Assembly (NCBI GenBank): GCA_020137815.1
Contig: CM035355.1
Span: 62,001-126,000 of the forward strand
DNA: 64,000 nt
Direction: 5' to 3'
Source: Hormiphora californensis
Lineage: Eukaryota > Ctenophora > Tentaculata > Cydippida > Pleurobrachiidae
Of this stretch, positions 10,957 through 21,134 are shown piece by piece. The notes under the pieces are model-generated. The model saw nothing but the letters and a program-made list of their open reading frames with translations. It made no database searches and had not been told where the DNA came from. Numbering within the stretch: the stretch's first letter is position 1; every line of letters starts with the position of its first letter. Position numbers and translations under genes: made by a program.

Positions 10957-11888
10957 GTGCTCTGATTATTCTTGGTATGGAGAAGACATGTTCACTGGGC
11001 CATTCTTCTTTGGATTCATTTTTCAATGGGGTAACTGGTAAGTGATGGCCGTGTGCTATGGTCTTCTCCGAAGAGGGAGTCCCGCATGTGTTCCAGGGTC
11101 TCGGCTGGGCTGCACGTCAGGGAGCCGTCTGGCTATCGGCCGTCGGGTTATATTTAATTACTTGGCCAATTTTTTGAGCGTCAGAGAGGGCGTCCATTTC
11201 GCCTGTCCAAGATTGCCAGGCTGTGCGTTTGGATTGGTCTCTCAGTTTTTTGTATATTTTTGATTTTTCTTTTGCTTCTTCCCATAAGGGAGGAGTCTTA
11301 CCGCTCTGAGCTGCTGTCAGCGCGGAGATCATGGACCTCCTGGCGGTCTTGACTTCCTCCGTGAGCCACACTGGATCTTTGGTGGTGGCTGAGATGTGGG
11401 TCAGTGGAGTGCATTCTTTGTACGCGTTGATAAGGATTTTAGTCAGTTCCGTAGCGTGCTCCTCTAGATCTTCAGCATTGATGATACTTTTGTTGAGGAT
11501 AGGGCTTTCGGACATGGCTTTTTCTACTGATTTTTGGAATTGAAACCAATTAGTTTTCTTGGGGTTGTGGAATGATCGGATGTTTGAGATGTCCGTTCCC
11601 ACTAGATTGAAGGTTATGGGGATGTGGTCTGAGTGGCACTTCATAGGGTTGGTCTGCCACTTTCGAACCATGTCTACTGCTTGGTTATTCGATATGGTCA
11701 GGTCTATGGCGTTCTGCCATCGACCATTGTCGAACGTTGGTGGGGAGTTAATGTTTGATATGTGAAGGTCTTCATTGAGGAGGAATTCAGGAGTGCGTCT
11801 CCTCTTTTGATACCAGGCGTATCGTTCAGTTTGCTCCCCCCAGAGGGAGTTGTGAGCGTTACAGTCTGTACCCACTATCATTGGATAG
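10957..11888 (-). pseudogene. AP-endonuclease-like domain of the non-LTR element (partial, frameshifted)
   Basis: The minus strand from 11881 reads IVGTDCNAHNSLWG, then CHSDHIPITF about 80 residues later: the core and the conserved SDH motif of the endonuclease/exonuclease/phosphatase fold that nicks target DNA in LINE transposition. The N-terminal part of the domain is missing because the copy is 5'-truncated at 11888. The linker toward the RT has at least two frameshifts (near 11117 and 11020) before it meets the piggyBac-like insertion. Confidence 0.75.
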
Positions 11889-12169
11889 GTATATTAGGAT
11901 CATTTGTAGTCTTTTGCGACAAACCGGATGCAAATCGGTCCAGTGGATCGCGTGCAACATCCCTTGAAAGAAACGACCCTTTTTGAGGCGGAGCAGACAC
12001 CTGTGTGTGAGCTCAATCTTGGTCGCGCACGGTGTCTATGTCACCAAGCAATATACCAGTCCCAGTCATTTAAAATCACACAGTATATCTCTTACGTCTA
12101 TAATGCGTCTGATGATTTGTATTGCCGTCTTAGTTCCGTTATATCCATCGTGTCTATCAATATAATATG

Positions 12170-12410
12170 AGTACTTTTGTGTCTGTCAGTCTCTCTGAAC
12201 TGTCTCCCTGACCAACCTTTCACTCTGTTTCCCTCTCTTTCCCTCTCTTTCCCTGTCTCACTATCTCTGTATCTTGAAATTTATCTGTCTCTTTCTGTCT
12301 CTCCCTACCATCTCTCCATCTCTGTCTTTCCCAGGGTCAGGGACAGAGAGATTGGTCAGGGAAAGAATTCAGACACAGAGGTAGAGACAGGAGATTGGCA
12401 CAAAAGTACT
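12170..12410. mobile_element. Possible hairpin MITE
   Basis: Ends AGTACTTTTGTG / CACAAAAGTACT with imperfect pyrimidine-rich (CTCTGTCTC) and purine-rich arms. No clear TSD. Partly a simple-sequence stretch, so the assignment is tentative. Confidence 0.4.
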
Positions 12411-12939
12411 ATTAACAATTAACATACTCATAATGTTAACATACCCATAATGTATAGCCATCAAGCTAACTTTGAATACTCATAGTTCATATTGATGTAG
12501 ACGGTGATATTTATATCTGAATATAGAAACTTAAACGACAGCTCACTACTCATCAGACGCTGTAGATACGCATTATTATAGACGCATTACAGTGATGCTT
12601 GCAGTCAAAATACGGTATCGCGAAATACAGTAATTAGACACACACGTTGCATAACACGCGGCAAAAAGTTCATGTGTCAGCACGTATTAGCGTACTGATT
12701 GGCCACGGTTGCGCGTTGTCTTACTGTATCTTCGTTTTCCATTACCGTTTTCCCACTACAAGCGACCGTGAGATAGACGTAAAAAGCAAACATTTGATAG
12801 CCGTATTATAGACGAATTTTCAAAAAGTTTCTCTGGAACGTGCTAAATTTTCTGGCGTTTTAAATGCGTTTTAGGCTATAAGCATACTGATCGTGATGAT
12901 CATATGAACTATGAACGTTTGTAGGTTGGCGCGTTATCA
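12411..12939. other. Non-coding stretch with scattered TATAGACG words
   Basis: No ORF of note. TATAGACG-type words (12090s, 12580s, 12770-12820) resemble the array at 14201-14545, so this may be the left side of one large element running to about 14550. That is inference only. Confidence 0.3.
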
Positions 12940-13071
12940 AGTTGGCTGTCGCCAGCGCGAGCTGGCGATAGCCAACTGGAGTTTAATCGCCCGGCAGGGC
13001 GATTAAACTGGTTTAAATCACGACCCCGAAGCCGAGGCGCAGCCGAGGGTGAGGGGAAGGCGATTTAAACC
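12940..13071. repeat. Three consecutive stem-loops
   Basis: Stem 1 is 12940-12956 with 12961-12977 (17 bp, one G-T position, GCGA loop). Stem 2 is 12980-12992 with 12997-13009 (13 bp, perfect, GGCA loop). Stem 3 is 13010-13019 with 13062-13071 (10 bp, GC-rich 42-nt loop). They are almost contiguous, like a chain of cruciforms. Function unknown. Confidence 0.7.
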
Positions 13072-13614
13072 TATAACGTGACAAGCTAACAAACTTTCAT
13101 AGTTTATGAAACCCGATAGCAATTTCACACTAACAAGAGACACAACACAAGGTAAAACACACAAGGAGTACTGGAAAATAGTCAACAGACGTCCCCAAAC
13201 TGTGTGTAGACTAACTGGCACCTAGTTGCAACTGTTCCTAACATATTTGAGTAAGAGAGAGCAAGATTGGGGCTAATACACACAGTGAGAGATATTGAAC
13301 AGTAAAAGAGAGCATGAGAGAGAGAAGAGATAGGAATGCGATTCTTTTGACTTTTTATGAGAGAGATAACATTGAAAAGTGTTGCAGATGTGTTCCCCTC
13401 TCTGTTATTGACAGAACTGTGTGTTTACACACATTTCAATTACTCTGAATTTTACACGCATGTTATTCAAATGAAGAGAAATGCGTGAAAAAGGGAACTG
13501 GTCTGTTAAATCGCGGGCAGGGTGTGAAATCCTCCAGCTGGCAGATATCGTGTGCGCGTAAAATGTTCAAACGACTGATAAATCAGCTATCGGGTTTCAT
13601 AATCAATTAAAAAG
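13072..13614. other. Non-coding stretch with a distant inverted 16-mer
   Basis: ATGAAACCCGATAGC near 13106 recurs inverted as GCTATCGGGTTTCAT near 13585, framing about 480 bp that is rich in GAGAGA words. This may be another foldback element; no ORF is credible. Confidence 0.3.
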
Positions 13615-14165
13615 ATGAAGTGTGCTCATGGTTTTGATCATCATCATCTGCAAAAAACTGCAGTGTGCGGAACATTATGATCATCACGTAAGAGCTGGCC
13701 CTTGAGCCGTCTCTTAAGTTGGATGATGATCATCAACACGTTCTGCGCACGTTCTGATCCTATTCTTATGGAGGGCTGCACAGTAGTCATGTGATATGTA
13801 CCACGTGGTGCGACTTCGCGCGCTCTGAGAGGCTGTTGTACAGGTCACGTGATATGCAACAGCCTCTCAGAGCGTGCGACTAGGCAAGGGGGAGATATCA
13901 TCATCATGCTGAGCACGGTGGTCATGATGATCATGATCAAAAGGCAAGTTCCAGCAAGTTGAGCATGGTTTATGATGAGCAAGCGTGTGCACACTATGGT
14001 TTATGATGATCAAACGTGAACACACTATGGTTTGAGATCATCATGGTGCATCAAGCCTCCATCATGATGATAACCATCAGTGTGTGCGCTTCTTTGATGG
14101 CGAACATCAAAATCTCCGCACACTGACCTGATTATGATCATCACGATCAGTATACTTATAGCCTT
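13615..14165. repeat. Cluster of GATGATCATC-type palindromic words and an 18-bp hairpin
   Basis: More than a dozen ATGATCAT or GATCATCA words occur in about 550 bp, a density I do not see elsewhere in the window. Inside is a perfect 18-bp stem (13821-13838 with 13857-13874) whose loop contains TCACGTGA. No coding potential. Confidence 0.5.
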
Positions 14166-14200
14166 AAGCTGTCGATAGTGCGTCTTGAAAGATCTTGAGC

Positions 14201-14545
14201 ACTTTTGAGGCTTTTGTTGAGACGTTAAGTCTATAAGAACGTCTATAGTACGTCTGATACGTCTTTACTACGTCTTTACTACGTCTATAGTACGTCTATA
14301 GTACGCTTTTATCGTCGTCTTTTATAAGGCGTCTTTGCTACGTCTATAAGGCGTCTATAGTACGCTTTTATCGTCGTCTTTTATAAGGCGTCTTTGCTAC
14401 GTCTATAAGGCGTCTATAGTACGTCTGATTACGTCTTTAGTACGTCTTGACTACATCTGTCGCTAATACATCTGTCGCTAATACGTCTATAATACGTCTA
14501 TAATACGTCGCTAATACGTCTATAGTACGTCTCCCGCTAATTGGT
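14201..14545. repeat. Short-period array of ACGTCTATAG / ACGTCTTTAC words
   Basis: Roughly 25 copies of a TACGTCT-type word at 10-12 bp spacing, with two longer duplicated segments containing ACGCTTTTATCGTCGTC (near 14300 and 14365). Arrays like this occur as sub-terminal repeats of some DNA transposons. Confidence 0.65.
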
Positions 14546-15022
14546 ATTTGCCCTGCCTATTTGGTGCGTTACTGCGCCTATTTGGTGCGTTACTTCTCTG
14601 TCCGACATGATGATACTTTGAACACTATAAAATGCAAAAGTTTATCAGAGTTCTCGACCTCGACGAGTGAGCTATCCACACAGATCCTTTTCTAGCGTGT
14701 TATTATCTTGACTACTCGCAACAAACAACCGTCATTATGAAAAATTTGATACGGGAGGCCTCCGCGATCCGGAAGTGTACCTTACTAAAATTACCGCTGC
14801 ACGGGGAAAACGCTAATAGTACTAAAACTTTGGCCGGGGCCAGACGAGTGGTAGGTAGCTACATAGTAGATATCTACCACACCTACCACTCGTCTGTTCA
14901 CATATATCTACCATAAGCTACTATGGTATGCGGAAATAGGTCGAGTTATTACCGCCTACCATTGCCGTTTTACTAGTATGGCGTTCAAAAGTCCGAGACA
15001 ATTTAATTTTAGCTGAATCTGA
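14546..15022. other. Non-coding stretch with a 16-bp hairpin
   Basis: Contains a duplicated CTATTTGGTGCGTTACT (about 14568-14600) and a perfect 16-bp stem CAGACGAGTGGTAGGT (14841-14856) with its complement at 14881-14896. Otherwise unrecognised. Confidence 0.4.
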
Positions 15023-15232
15023 CTAACCTGTGCTAAAATCAATTGGAAGTCTCATTCCATAATACCTATGTTGGTTGGTCAATATATTGATTCCTTGTAT
15101 TGTTATATTTAATTGTTTAAATCTGATCCTTCTAGTTTTCTCTATTTCAGTGATGAAGGACACAGCTCCATGATCATCAGTCCCAATGCTATTCATATAG
15201 TATTGGTAGGACTCGACTAGTTGTCGAAGCAT
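15023..15232 (-). CDS. Unrecognised 69-aa ORF, possibly a single exon
   Basis: On the minus strand 69 codons end just before a plausible splice donor (CACAG then GTTAGT), and a pyrimidine-rich tract ending in CAG lies upstream near 15280. The frame upstream of the ATG is closed by a stop codon. The peptide (LVESYQYYMNSIGTDD..., RRIRFKQLNIT...) has a protein-like composition but I do not recognise it. It sits in one of the few stretches here not covered by repeats. It could equally be chance. Confidence 0.15.
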   Translation of the reverse strand: MLRQLVESYQYYMNSIGTDDHGAVSFITEIEKTRRIRFKQLNITIQGINILTNQHRYYGMRLPIDFSTG

Positions 15233-15373
15233 TCATTAGTCTCAGTGCTATGTGGTCCTACCTACTCTCCACCTTTCTGCATGTGAAGAGAGGAGGACCG
15301 CTAGTACTGATAGGACTTGGAGGCAAGTAACAATATTTGTGATTTCAAATCTAGCTCATATGTATATACCCTA

Positions 15374-18368
15374 TTGGGAGGAAAATATTTGAGTCTGAAA
15401 CCTAGGTTTTATGTTCAGTTTCACCCCTGAGGTTCCTAGTGGGTTGTGTAGTTTATATGTTTCACATGTGCCCCGATTTCGCAAAATTTGGATTTCAAGC
15501 GTTAACCCTTTGAGGCCCATAGTGATTGGCTGAACGAAATTTTCTAATTTTTCCCAGATATACCCAGCATGATACTCCAAGATTAGGGGAAAAATAGTTT
15601 TTCAAATCGGTTCATTACTTTTTCAAATACAGCATGGGTCATATATGACCCTCTGGGTCGTTTGGGAAGTTAAGAATTTCAAGCGGCCTAGGGGTCCTCC
15701 ATATGCCTTCCAAGCCACAAAATCTGGTTAGTCAGTGCCCTAGAGATGAAACGAGTTGACAGGAACCGTTACATGATCTGAATTGACTGATTTCTCTAAT
15801 TAGGGGTAGGTTTCAGGTCATATGACACTCTGGGTTGTTCATTGCACATCACCTCACATGTGTTATTCAGGCTTTGGACGCTGTTTATGATCAAATAAGA
15901 TGCCAAACCCGCAGTAAATCATCACATTAGTGGGGGTAGAGCATTAAGTTAAGTCCCTATCTCGACCCCTTATCGAGATAATTAGGTAATTATGTCATTA
16001 TCATCATGCGCATACCTCCAGATTTGGGAAACGTTTTGGGGCAAATGAGGGCACTAAAACGTGTAGAATCATCGCATTAGTGGGGGTAGAGCACAAAATT
16101 AAGTCCCTATTCCTACTTCTAATTGATATAATTGGACAATTGGATAATTGAAGGTTGGGCAGGTGCACAGTTGCTCGACAGTCTATTTCTGGCTGCTATT
16201 TCTGGCTGCTATTTCTGGCTGCTATTTCTGGCTGCTATTTCTGGCTGCTATTTCTGGCTGCTATTTCTGGCTGCTAGACCTATTTCTGGCTGCAAGCACC
16301 CAGAAATAGGTCTAGCAGCCAGAAATAGATTTTAGCAGCCAGAAATAGGGTCTAGCAGCCAGAAATAGATTTTAGCAGCCAGAAATAGGGTTTCTCTCAC
16401 GTGATCTCTCTATCTCTGTATGGGATACGAGAGACGAATCGGTGAAGTGATTCGGTATCTGCAACTAATTGGGTATGGGATACAGCAGGAGACGAATCGG
16501 TGAAATGATTCGGTATCTGCAACTAATTTGGTATGGGTTATGGGAGACGAATCGGTGAAGTGATTCGGTATCTGCAACTAATTGGGTATGGGATACGAGA
16601 GGCACCTGTTTTGTTTTACCGGTCCCCTAGCTCCAAACTTGAAATTCAAGACATCGAAATTGTGTTATCACACCCATTGCGTCAAATCACCAATAAACTG
16701 ATTTGAACAGGCCCACATCTTCGCCGCCGGATCCTGCGGCGTTTTGACCTGTGTGCCTGCCGGGAGGTATCGAGGACCGTAAACCTGGACCCGAATACGC
16801 ACATCGAGAGGACCATAGTGGACCAGTTCCTATGCGACCACCATCTTCCTCGCCAACACGTCCAGCAGCAGCGCCCGACTGAGGACTACACCATACTCGA
16901 TCTGCAACTAATTTGGCAGGTCCCGTATCCCATACCCAATTAGTTGCAGATACCGAATCACTTCACCGATTCGTCTCTTGTATCCCATACAGAGATAGAG
17001 AGATCACGTGAGAGAAACCCTATTTCTGGCTGCTAAAATCTATTTCTGGCTGCTAGACCCTATTTCTGGCTGCTAAAATCTATTTCTGGCTGCTAAAATC
17101 TATTTCTGGGTGCTTGCAGCCAGAAATAGGTCTAGCAGCCAGAAATAGGTCAAGCAGCCAGAAATAGCAGCCAGAAATAGCAGCCAGAAATAGCAGCCAG
17201 AAATAGACTGTCGAGCAACTGTGCACCTGCCGAAGGTTGTGCAACTACCATGCTTCACCGAAGCACAAGGTAGGATCATCCCTACAGCCTAATAACCCTC
17301 ATACTTGACCCAAACCTATTTTTAGCAACCTTTGACCTGTTTTATTTCACCTCTTTTCACTTTAAAGTAATCTGAACTTCACCGTTAGGATACAACCTGA
17401 TGCAGAAGTGATGTATGATCAGGACCAGCCTGAACCGTGCGCTTTGGTGAAGCATGGTAGTTGCACAACCTTTAATTACCTAATTATCCAATTATATCAG
17501 TTAGAAGTAGGAATAGGGACTTTATTTTGTGCTCTACCCCCACTAATGCGATGATTCTACACGTTTTAGTGCCCTCATTTGCCCCAAAAATTCTCCCAAA
17601 ACTGGAGGTATGCGCATGAAGATAATGACATAATTACCTAATTATCTCGATAAGTGGTCGAGATAGGGACTTAATTTGATGCTCTACCCCCACTAATGTG
17701 ATGAATTACTGCGGTTTTAGCATCTTGTTTGATCATAAACGGCGTTTAAAGACTGAATTTAACATGATAGGTAGTTTTCCGTGAACGACCCAGAGGGTCA
17801 TATATGACCCTAAACCTAGACTAAATCGTAGAAATCGGTCAATACGGTTCATGAAACGGTTCCTGTGGACTTGTATAATCATTAGGGCACTGACTAACCA
17901 GTTTTTGAGACTCTGAAAGCATACGGAGAACTCCCAGGCCGTTTGAAATTCTTAACTTCCCAAACGACCCAGAGGGTCATATATGACCCGAAACCAAAAA
18001 TTGAGTTTTCTCAGTCAAAAATGAATATTTTTTGATGCCGTTTGTTCTAGCAGCTCCATTTAATCTACTAGCATATTATTCTAGAAGGAAATTAGTTTAG
18101 GACAATTCATCAGGAAATGAGACCTAATTAGAAAAAATGACCGAAGTGGGGTTCATTTAGTCCTAATTAGGAACTTCCTCATATAACTTGGCATGAAAAT
18201 GTCCCGATTTATAGATAGAGAATCGTTCAAGCTACCACCTGGCATTTTATTTTAGGCCAAAACTTTATCAGGCTTGTCGCTAGGAAGCCTCAAACTTTTG
18301 GACATATATGACCCTCTGGGCCTCAAAGGGTTAAAAAACCGGGTTTCAGACTCAAATAATTCCCCCAA
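15374..18368. mobile_element. Long palindromic non-autonomous element, interrupted
   Basis: The outer ends share ATTTGAGTCTGAAACC and AACCCTTTGAGGCCCA in inverted orientation (15388-15510 against 18300-18365), and the arms continue to a centre near 17350. The left arm is broken by the hAT-like insertion 16158-17231. The arms contain five copies of a GGGTCATATATGACCC-type palindrome and four of TTAGTGGGGGTAGAGCA. No transposase. Superfamily undetermined for lack of a clear TSD. Confidence 0.65.
16158..17231. mobile_element. hAT-like foldback element with TATTTCTGGCTGC repeats, copy 1
   Basis: TIR GGCAGGTGCACAGTTGCTCG with complement and a perfect 8-bp duplication GAAGGTTG (16150-16157 and 17232-17239), a hAT-type signature. 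Just inside each end are 7 or more tandem copies of the 13-mer TATTTCTGGCTGC, inverted on the two sides. The centre (about 16700-16890) is a non-repeated GC-richer segment shared with the second copy at 44313-45856. Confidence 0.8.
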
Positions 18369-18499
18369 AAGGTCTTGTTTCTTATTTATAAGGTCTTGTT
18401 TCTTGTTTATAATGATACAAGGTAAACTGCACTGGGGCAATATGGCCACTTTTTTACATGGTTTGGGTTTGAGAAGGAGCATGCTTACATAATATTAAG

Positions 18500-18725
18500 G
18501 GTAAACCACACGAAACATTTTTTCGGGTGAAGAGCAATATTTCCATACGGGGTTTTAGGTCCATTGTACGCCATGCCAAGGGGACCTCAAATATGCTAGA
18601 ATATAAGCCCTATATTAACTTCAAATTTCTTTTTTGCTACAGCTGTTTTATTAACAGCTAAAAAACTTCGGGGATTTGTAGAGGACATGAATAAATGGTC
18701 TGTTACCACAATAAAAGAAAAAAAA
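18500..18725. mobile_element. Degenerate left part of the piggyBac-like MITE family
   Basis: After TTAA (18496-18499) the sequence GGGTAAACC... follows the piggyBac-like element at 9563 with many changes: a shared GCCATGCCAAGGGGACCTC block, TTTTGCTACAGCTG and the flanking spacing. The right end is not visible. Confidence 0.45.
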
Positions 18726-19067
18726 CAAGAATGTTAATTGCACTATGTGTCCATAGTGCCGTGTTTCCCTGCCTCCAACTTCTGAGGTTCTGGTGATCTG
18801 ATCACTTGTAATTAGATAATGAGATTAACAATACTAACACCTGAGACAGCTTTACATGAGCAGATGGGCTGTAATAAGCCTCATTATGTGATCTCACAAC
18901 CACCTTCCATAATGTTCTTGAAAATTGGGTAGTGAAGGACGGCGCCATGACGTTTTAGTTGATCAAGTTCATGGAGGAAGCACCCGAAAAGCCGTGCATG
19001 GTGGCGCACAATTTCCGTTATACACCCTGTAAATGGCTACATCATATTTAATGAAACCAGTTAATTG

Positions 19068-19550
19068 GTTTGACTAGACCAAAAAATAAAAGAAATTTGT
19101 TTGGAACACCTGTGGCCCCTTTATCGATACTTGACGCTGCGGGAAATGCACCCAATACCCATAATCTGAGCTGGGTCTAAAGGACTCTAAGTCTAACAGA
19201 CTCCAGAATCTAGATCTAAACCCTAAGCCCTATCACCTAACCTCGAATCCCAATAACAGCCCTAACACTTCTAAATGAGTATAGAGGAACAGCAAACTCT
19301 CGTTTCCGGCCTAACTGCCGAAATCGCGAGTTCGCAGCGAATGATCTTAGACTTAGCGTCCGGCTCCCAATCTGAGCTAATAGGTATCGTTGTGCCATCT
19401 CTCTCCAAGTTCTAGTATAATACGAACACTTCCTCTCTCTCACTCTTCCTCGCGTCTCTGACGAAGGGTGCATTTCCCGCAGCGTCAAGTATCGACAAAA
19501 GGCCACGGGTGGTCCAAACAAATTTCCTTTCTTTTTGGTCTAGTTTCTCA
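19068..19550. repeat. Inverted-repeat element of about 480 bp
   Basis: The left arm (19068-19157) and right arm (19467-19550) are complementary over about 80 bp, including GCGGGAAATGCACCC and GACTAGACCAAAAA. The centre has a CCTAACCTCGAATCCCAAT stretch that also occurs near 55925. Probably a MITE; no TSD defined. Confidence 0.55.
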
Positions 19551-19561
19551 GGATTTTTGTA

Positions 19562-19946
19562 AACATGTATCATAAATATGGAAATAACGGGAGAATTTTT
19601 GTTCGGGGGGCGACCCCCCCCCCCCCCCCCCATGAATCGACTCTTCTACGTCGAAATATGTCTACAAAAACGTTCTAGGACTAGCTGAAGTGGAAATATT
19701 CAGAATATTCATTAAGTCATGAATCGGTGCATAAATATACAAATAACGGCTAAACGACCCCCCATAAATTGCCTATTCTGCGTTTAAATATTCTAGGACC
19801 AGCTGAAGTGGACATATTCAGAATATGCAGTAAATCATGAATCGGTGCATAGATATGCAAATAATGGCTAAACGGTTGGAGATACGACTTTTTGTCCTGG
19901 GGACGACCCCCAAAAATCGACTATTCTGCGTCGAAATATGTCCTTT
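19562..19946. repeat. Degenerate tandem repeat, unit about 130 bp, about 3 copies
   Basis: Three times in a row: AATCGACT(A/C)TTCTGCGTCG-like start, GCTGAAGTGGA(A/C)ATATTC, ATGAATCGGTGCATA and AACGGCTAAACG. A run of about 18 C residues (19613-19631) lies in the first unit. The last unit is cut by the MITE at 19950. Confidence 0.6.
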
Positions 19947-19949
19947 TAA

Positions 19950-20422
19950 AGTGAGAGTGGACAAAATCAGAATTGGACAAGTTTGTTGGAGGTAGTAGGG
20001 ATTAGTTCTATGAGCATTTTACCTTTTTACCGCTCAAAATCGATCCATCCATCACTGTGATATTTTTGTTACTCTCGGGGAATTCCTGCTGGATCAATAT
20101 TTATCAAACAGGGTAGAAATAATCCCTGCGTTTTACTAACACTTTCTTTAAATGTTTAATATGCTGACTTGCATTGCTCTGCTGCTGTACATGGACATGT
20201 CAACCACACTGCTTATATTCAGAATGTGTTAGTAAAACACGACGATTGTTTCTATTTTATTGTATACATACTGATTAAACAGGAATTCCCCGAGAGTAAC
20301 AAAAATATCTCAGTGATGGATGGGTCGATTTTGAGCGGCAAAAAGGCAAAATGCTCATATAAAGAATCTCTACAACCTCCAACAAACTTGTCCAATTCTG
20401 ATTCTGTCCGCTCTCTCTCCCT
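19950..20422. mobile_element. TTAA-associated palindromic MITE (AGTGAGAGTGGAC family), copy 1
   Basis: Ends AGTGAGAGTGGAC / GTCCGCTCTCTCTCCCT with TTAA on the left (19946-19949) and a mutated TTATAA on the right. Arms of about 200 bp fold back on each other. A second copy at 53398-53864 shares the full length. Likely moved by a piggyBac-type enzyme, judging by the TTAA. Confidence 0.7.
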
Positions 20423-20487
20423 TATAACAGCTAATACCGAGATATCATAAAATTATACATAGATTATACATAGATTATGCATAATCA

Positions 20488-20789
20488 ATGACTTCCCATG
20501 CTCAAATCAAAATTAGCCTACTACATGTAGATTTCTGGTCTAGCATGGATTTCTGGTCTAGCATGGATAACACCTATTTTGATGTGAGGGTATTTAATCC
20601 TAGGGTGGCATCTAACTCTAACCAGGCAATCTGTAAAGTGTATGAAAAACATGAGAGGGAGAAAAAGACTGGCTACCTTCATCGGGTCATTGAAGTAGAA
20701 AAATCGTCATTTACACCTCTGGTAATGTCCACGACGGGGGGTCTTGGTCGAGAATTCAAAAAGACACTGAAACAGCTAGCCGATAAGAA
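20488..20789 (+). pseudogene. C-terminal domain of a retroelement protein, upstream part
   Basis: The plus-strand frame contains YFDVRVFNPR, EKHEREKKTGY and SSFTPLVMSTTGGLG, the conserved spine of a domain I know from the C-terminal region of many invertebrate reverse-transcriptase repeat proteins. A doubled DFWSSM segment lies near its start. The frame is cut at 20789 by the copia insertion and resumes at 26107. Nothing upstream encodes the rest of the protein, since the MITE at 19950-20422 lies immediately before it. Confidence 0.6.
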
Positions 20790-21134
20790 TGTTTCGGGGT
20801 GCTCTGGGGGTTTACAGGGGCCAGGGGCGTTGGGTGACCGTACCGATGTATTTCCGTAGACAAAGATAAACACAGGATCTTACAAAGGTGAGAAGAAGGT
20901 TTCAAGGTAAACGAAGGTATAGATTGATAGGAAGAATCTGACAAACTTTCTTGCATTCTCACAAAACATCTGAGGTAAAACATCTCTCGCGCGGCGGAAT
21001 ATGGCGTGATTCCGCGCTCGCGATATCTCACAACATTTCCATACAAACACTCAAGAAAACTGTGCCACACTCATGGCACACATCGCACACACACGTTACA
21101 CACACAAACAAACTATCAGTTCACACCTATCACA
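20790..21134 (-). repeat. 3' LTR of the copia element (345 bp)
   Basis: Begins TGTTTCGGGG and ends CTATCACA in window orientation, i.e. TG...CA on the element strand. Identical to the other LTR except that it lacks 18 bp around 21030 (the TTTGGAACTCTCGCGCG segment). Confidence 0.85.

Larger units (their letters stand above)
6106..11888 (-). mobile_element. 5'-truncated non-LTR retrotransposon (endonuclease, RT, RNase H), inserted in the MULE
   Basis: A 13-bp target duplication GTATATTAGGATC sits at 6093-6105 and 11889-11901. On the minus strand the element ends in a (GAA)n tail next to the left duplication, and its 5' end cuts into the endonuclease domain, so the copy was truncated when it inserted. 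Coding order is AP-endonuclease-like domain, reverse transcriptase, RNase H, then a cysteine/histidine-containing C-terminus. That layout fits the I/LOA/Tad-like assemblage; the exact clade is uncertain. Two DNA transposons (6480-7475, 9563-10952) were inserted later. Confidence 0.8.
4253..12047. mobile_element. Mutator-like (MULE-type) long-TIR palindromic element with later insertions
   Basis: The termini are TTGGTGACATTGACACC and its near complement, and a perfect 9-bp duplication GCAATATAC flanks the element at 4244-4252 and 12048-12056. Nine-base TSDs with long TIRs are the hallmark of Mutator-like elements. Arms run 4253-4449 plus 4758-5450 against 5560-6105 plus 11902-12047. Without the two insertions (4450-4757 and 6106-11888) it would be about 1.8 kb. 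No transposase is encoded, so it is non-autonomous. It is the outer shell of a nest at least four levels deep. Confidence 0.75.

Noticed and set aside
14201-14545. CRISPR array
   Set aside because: The repeats are 7-12 bp and nearly contiguous without spacers of constant length, and the context is eukaryotic.
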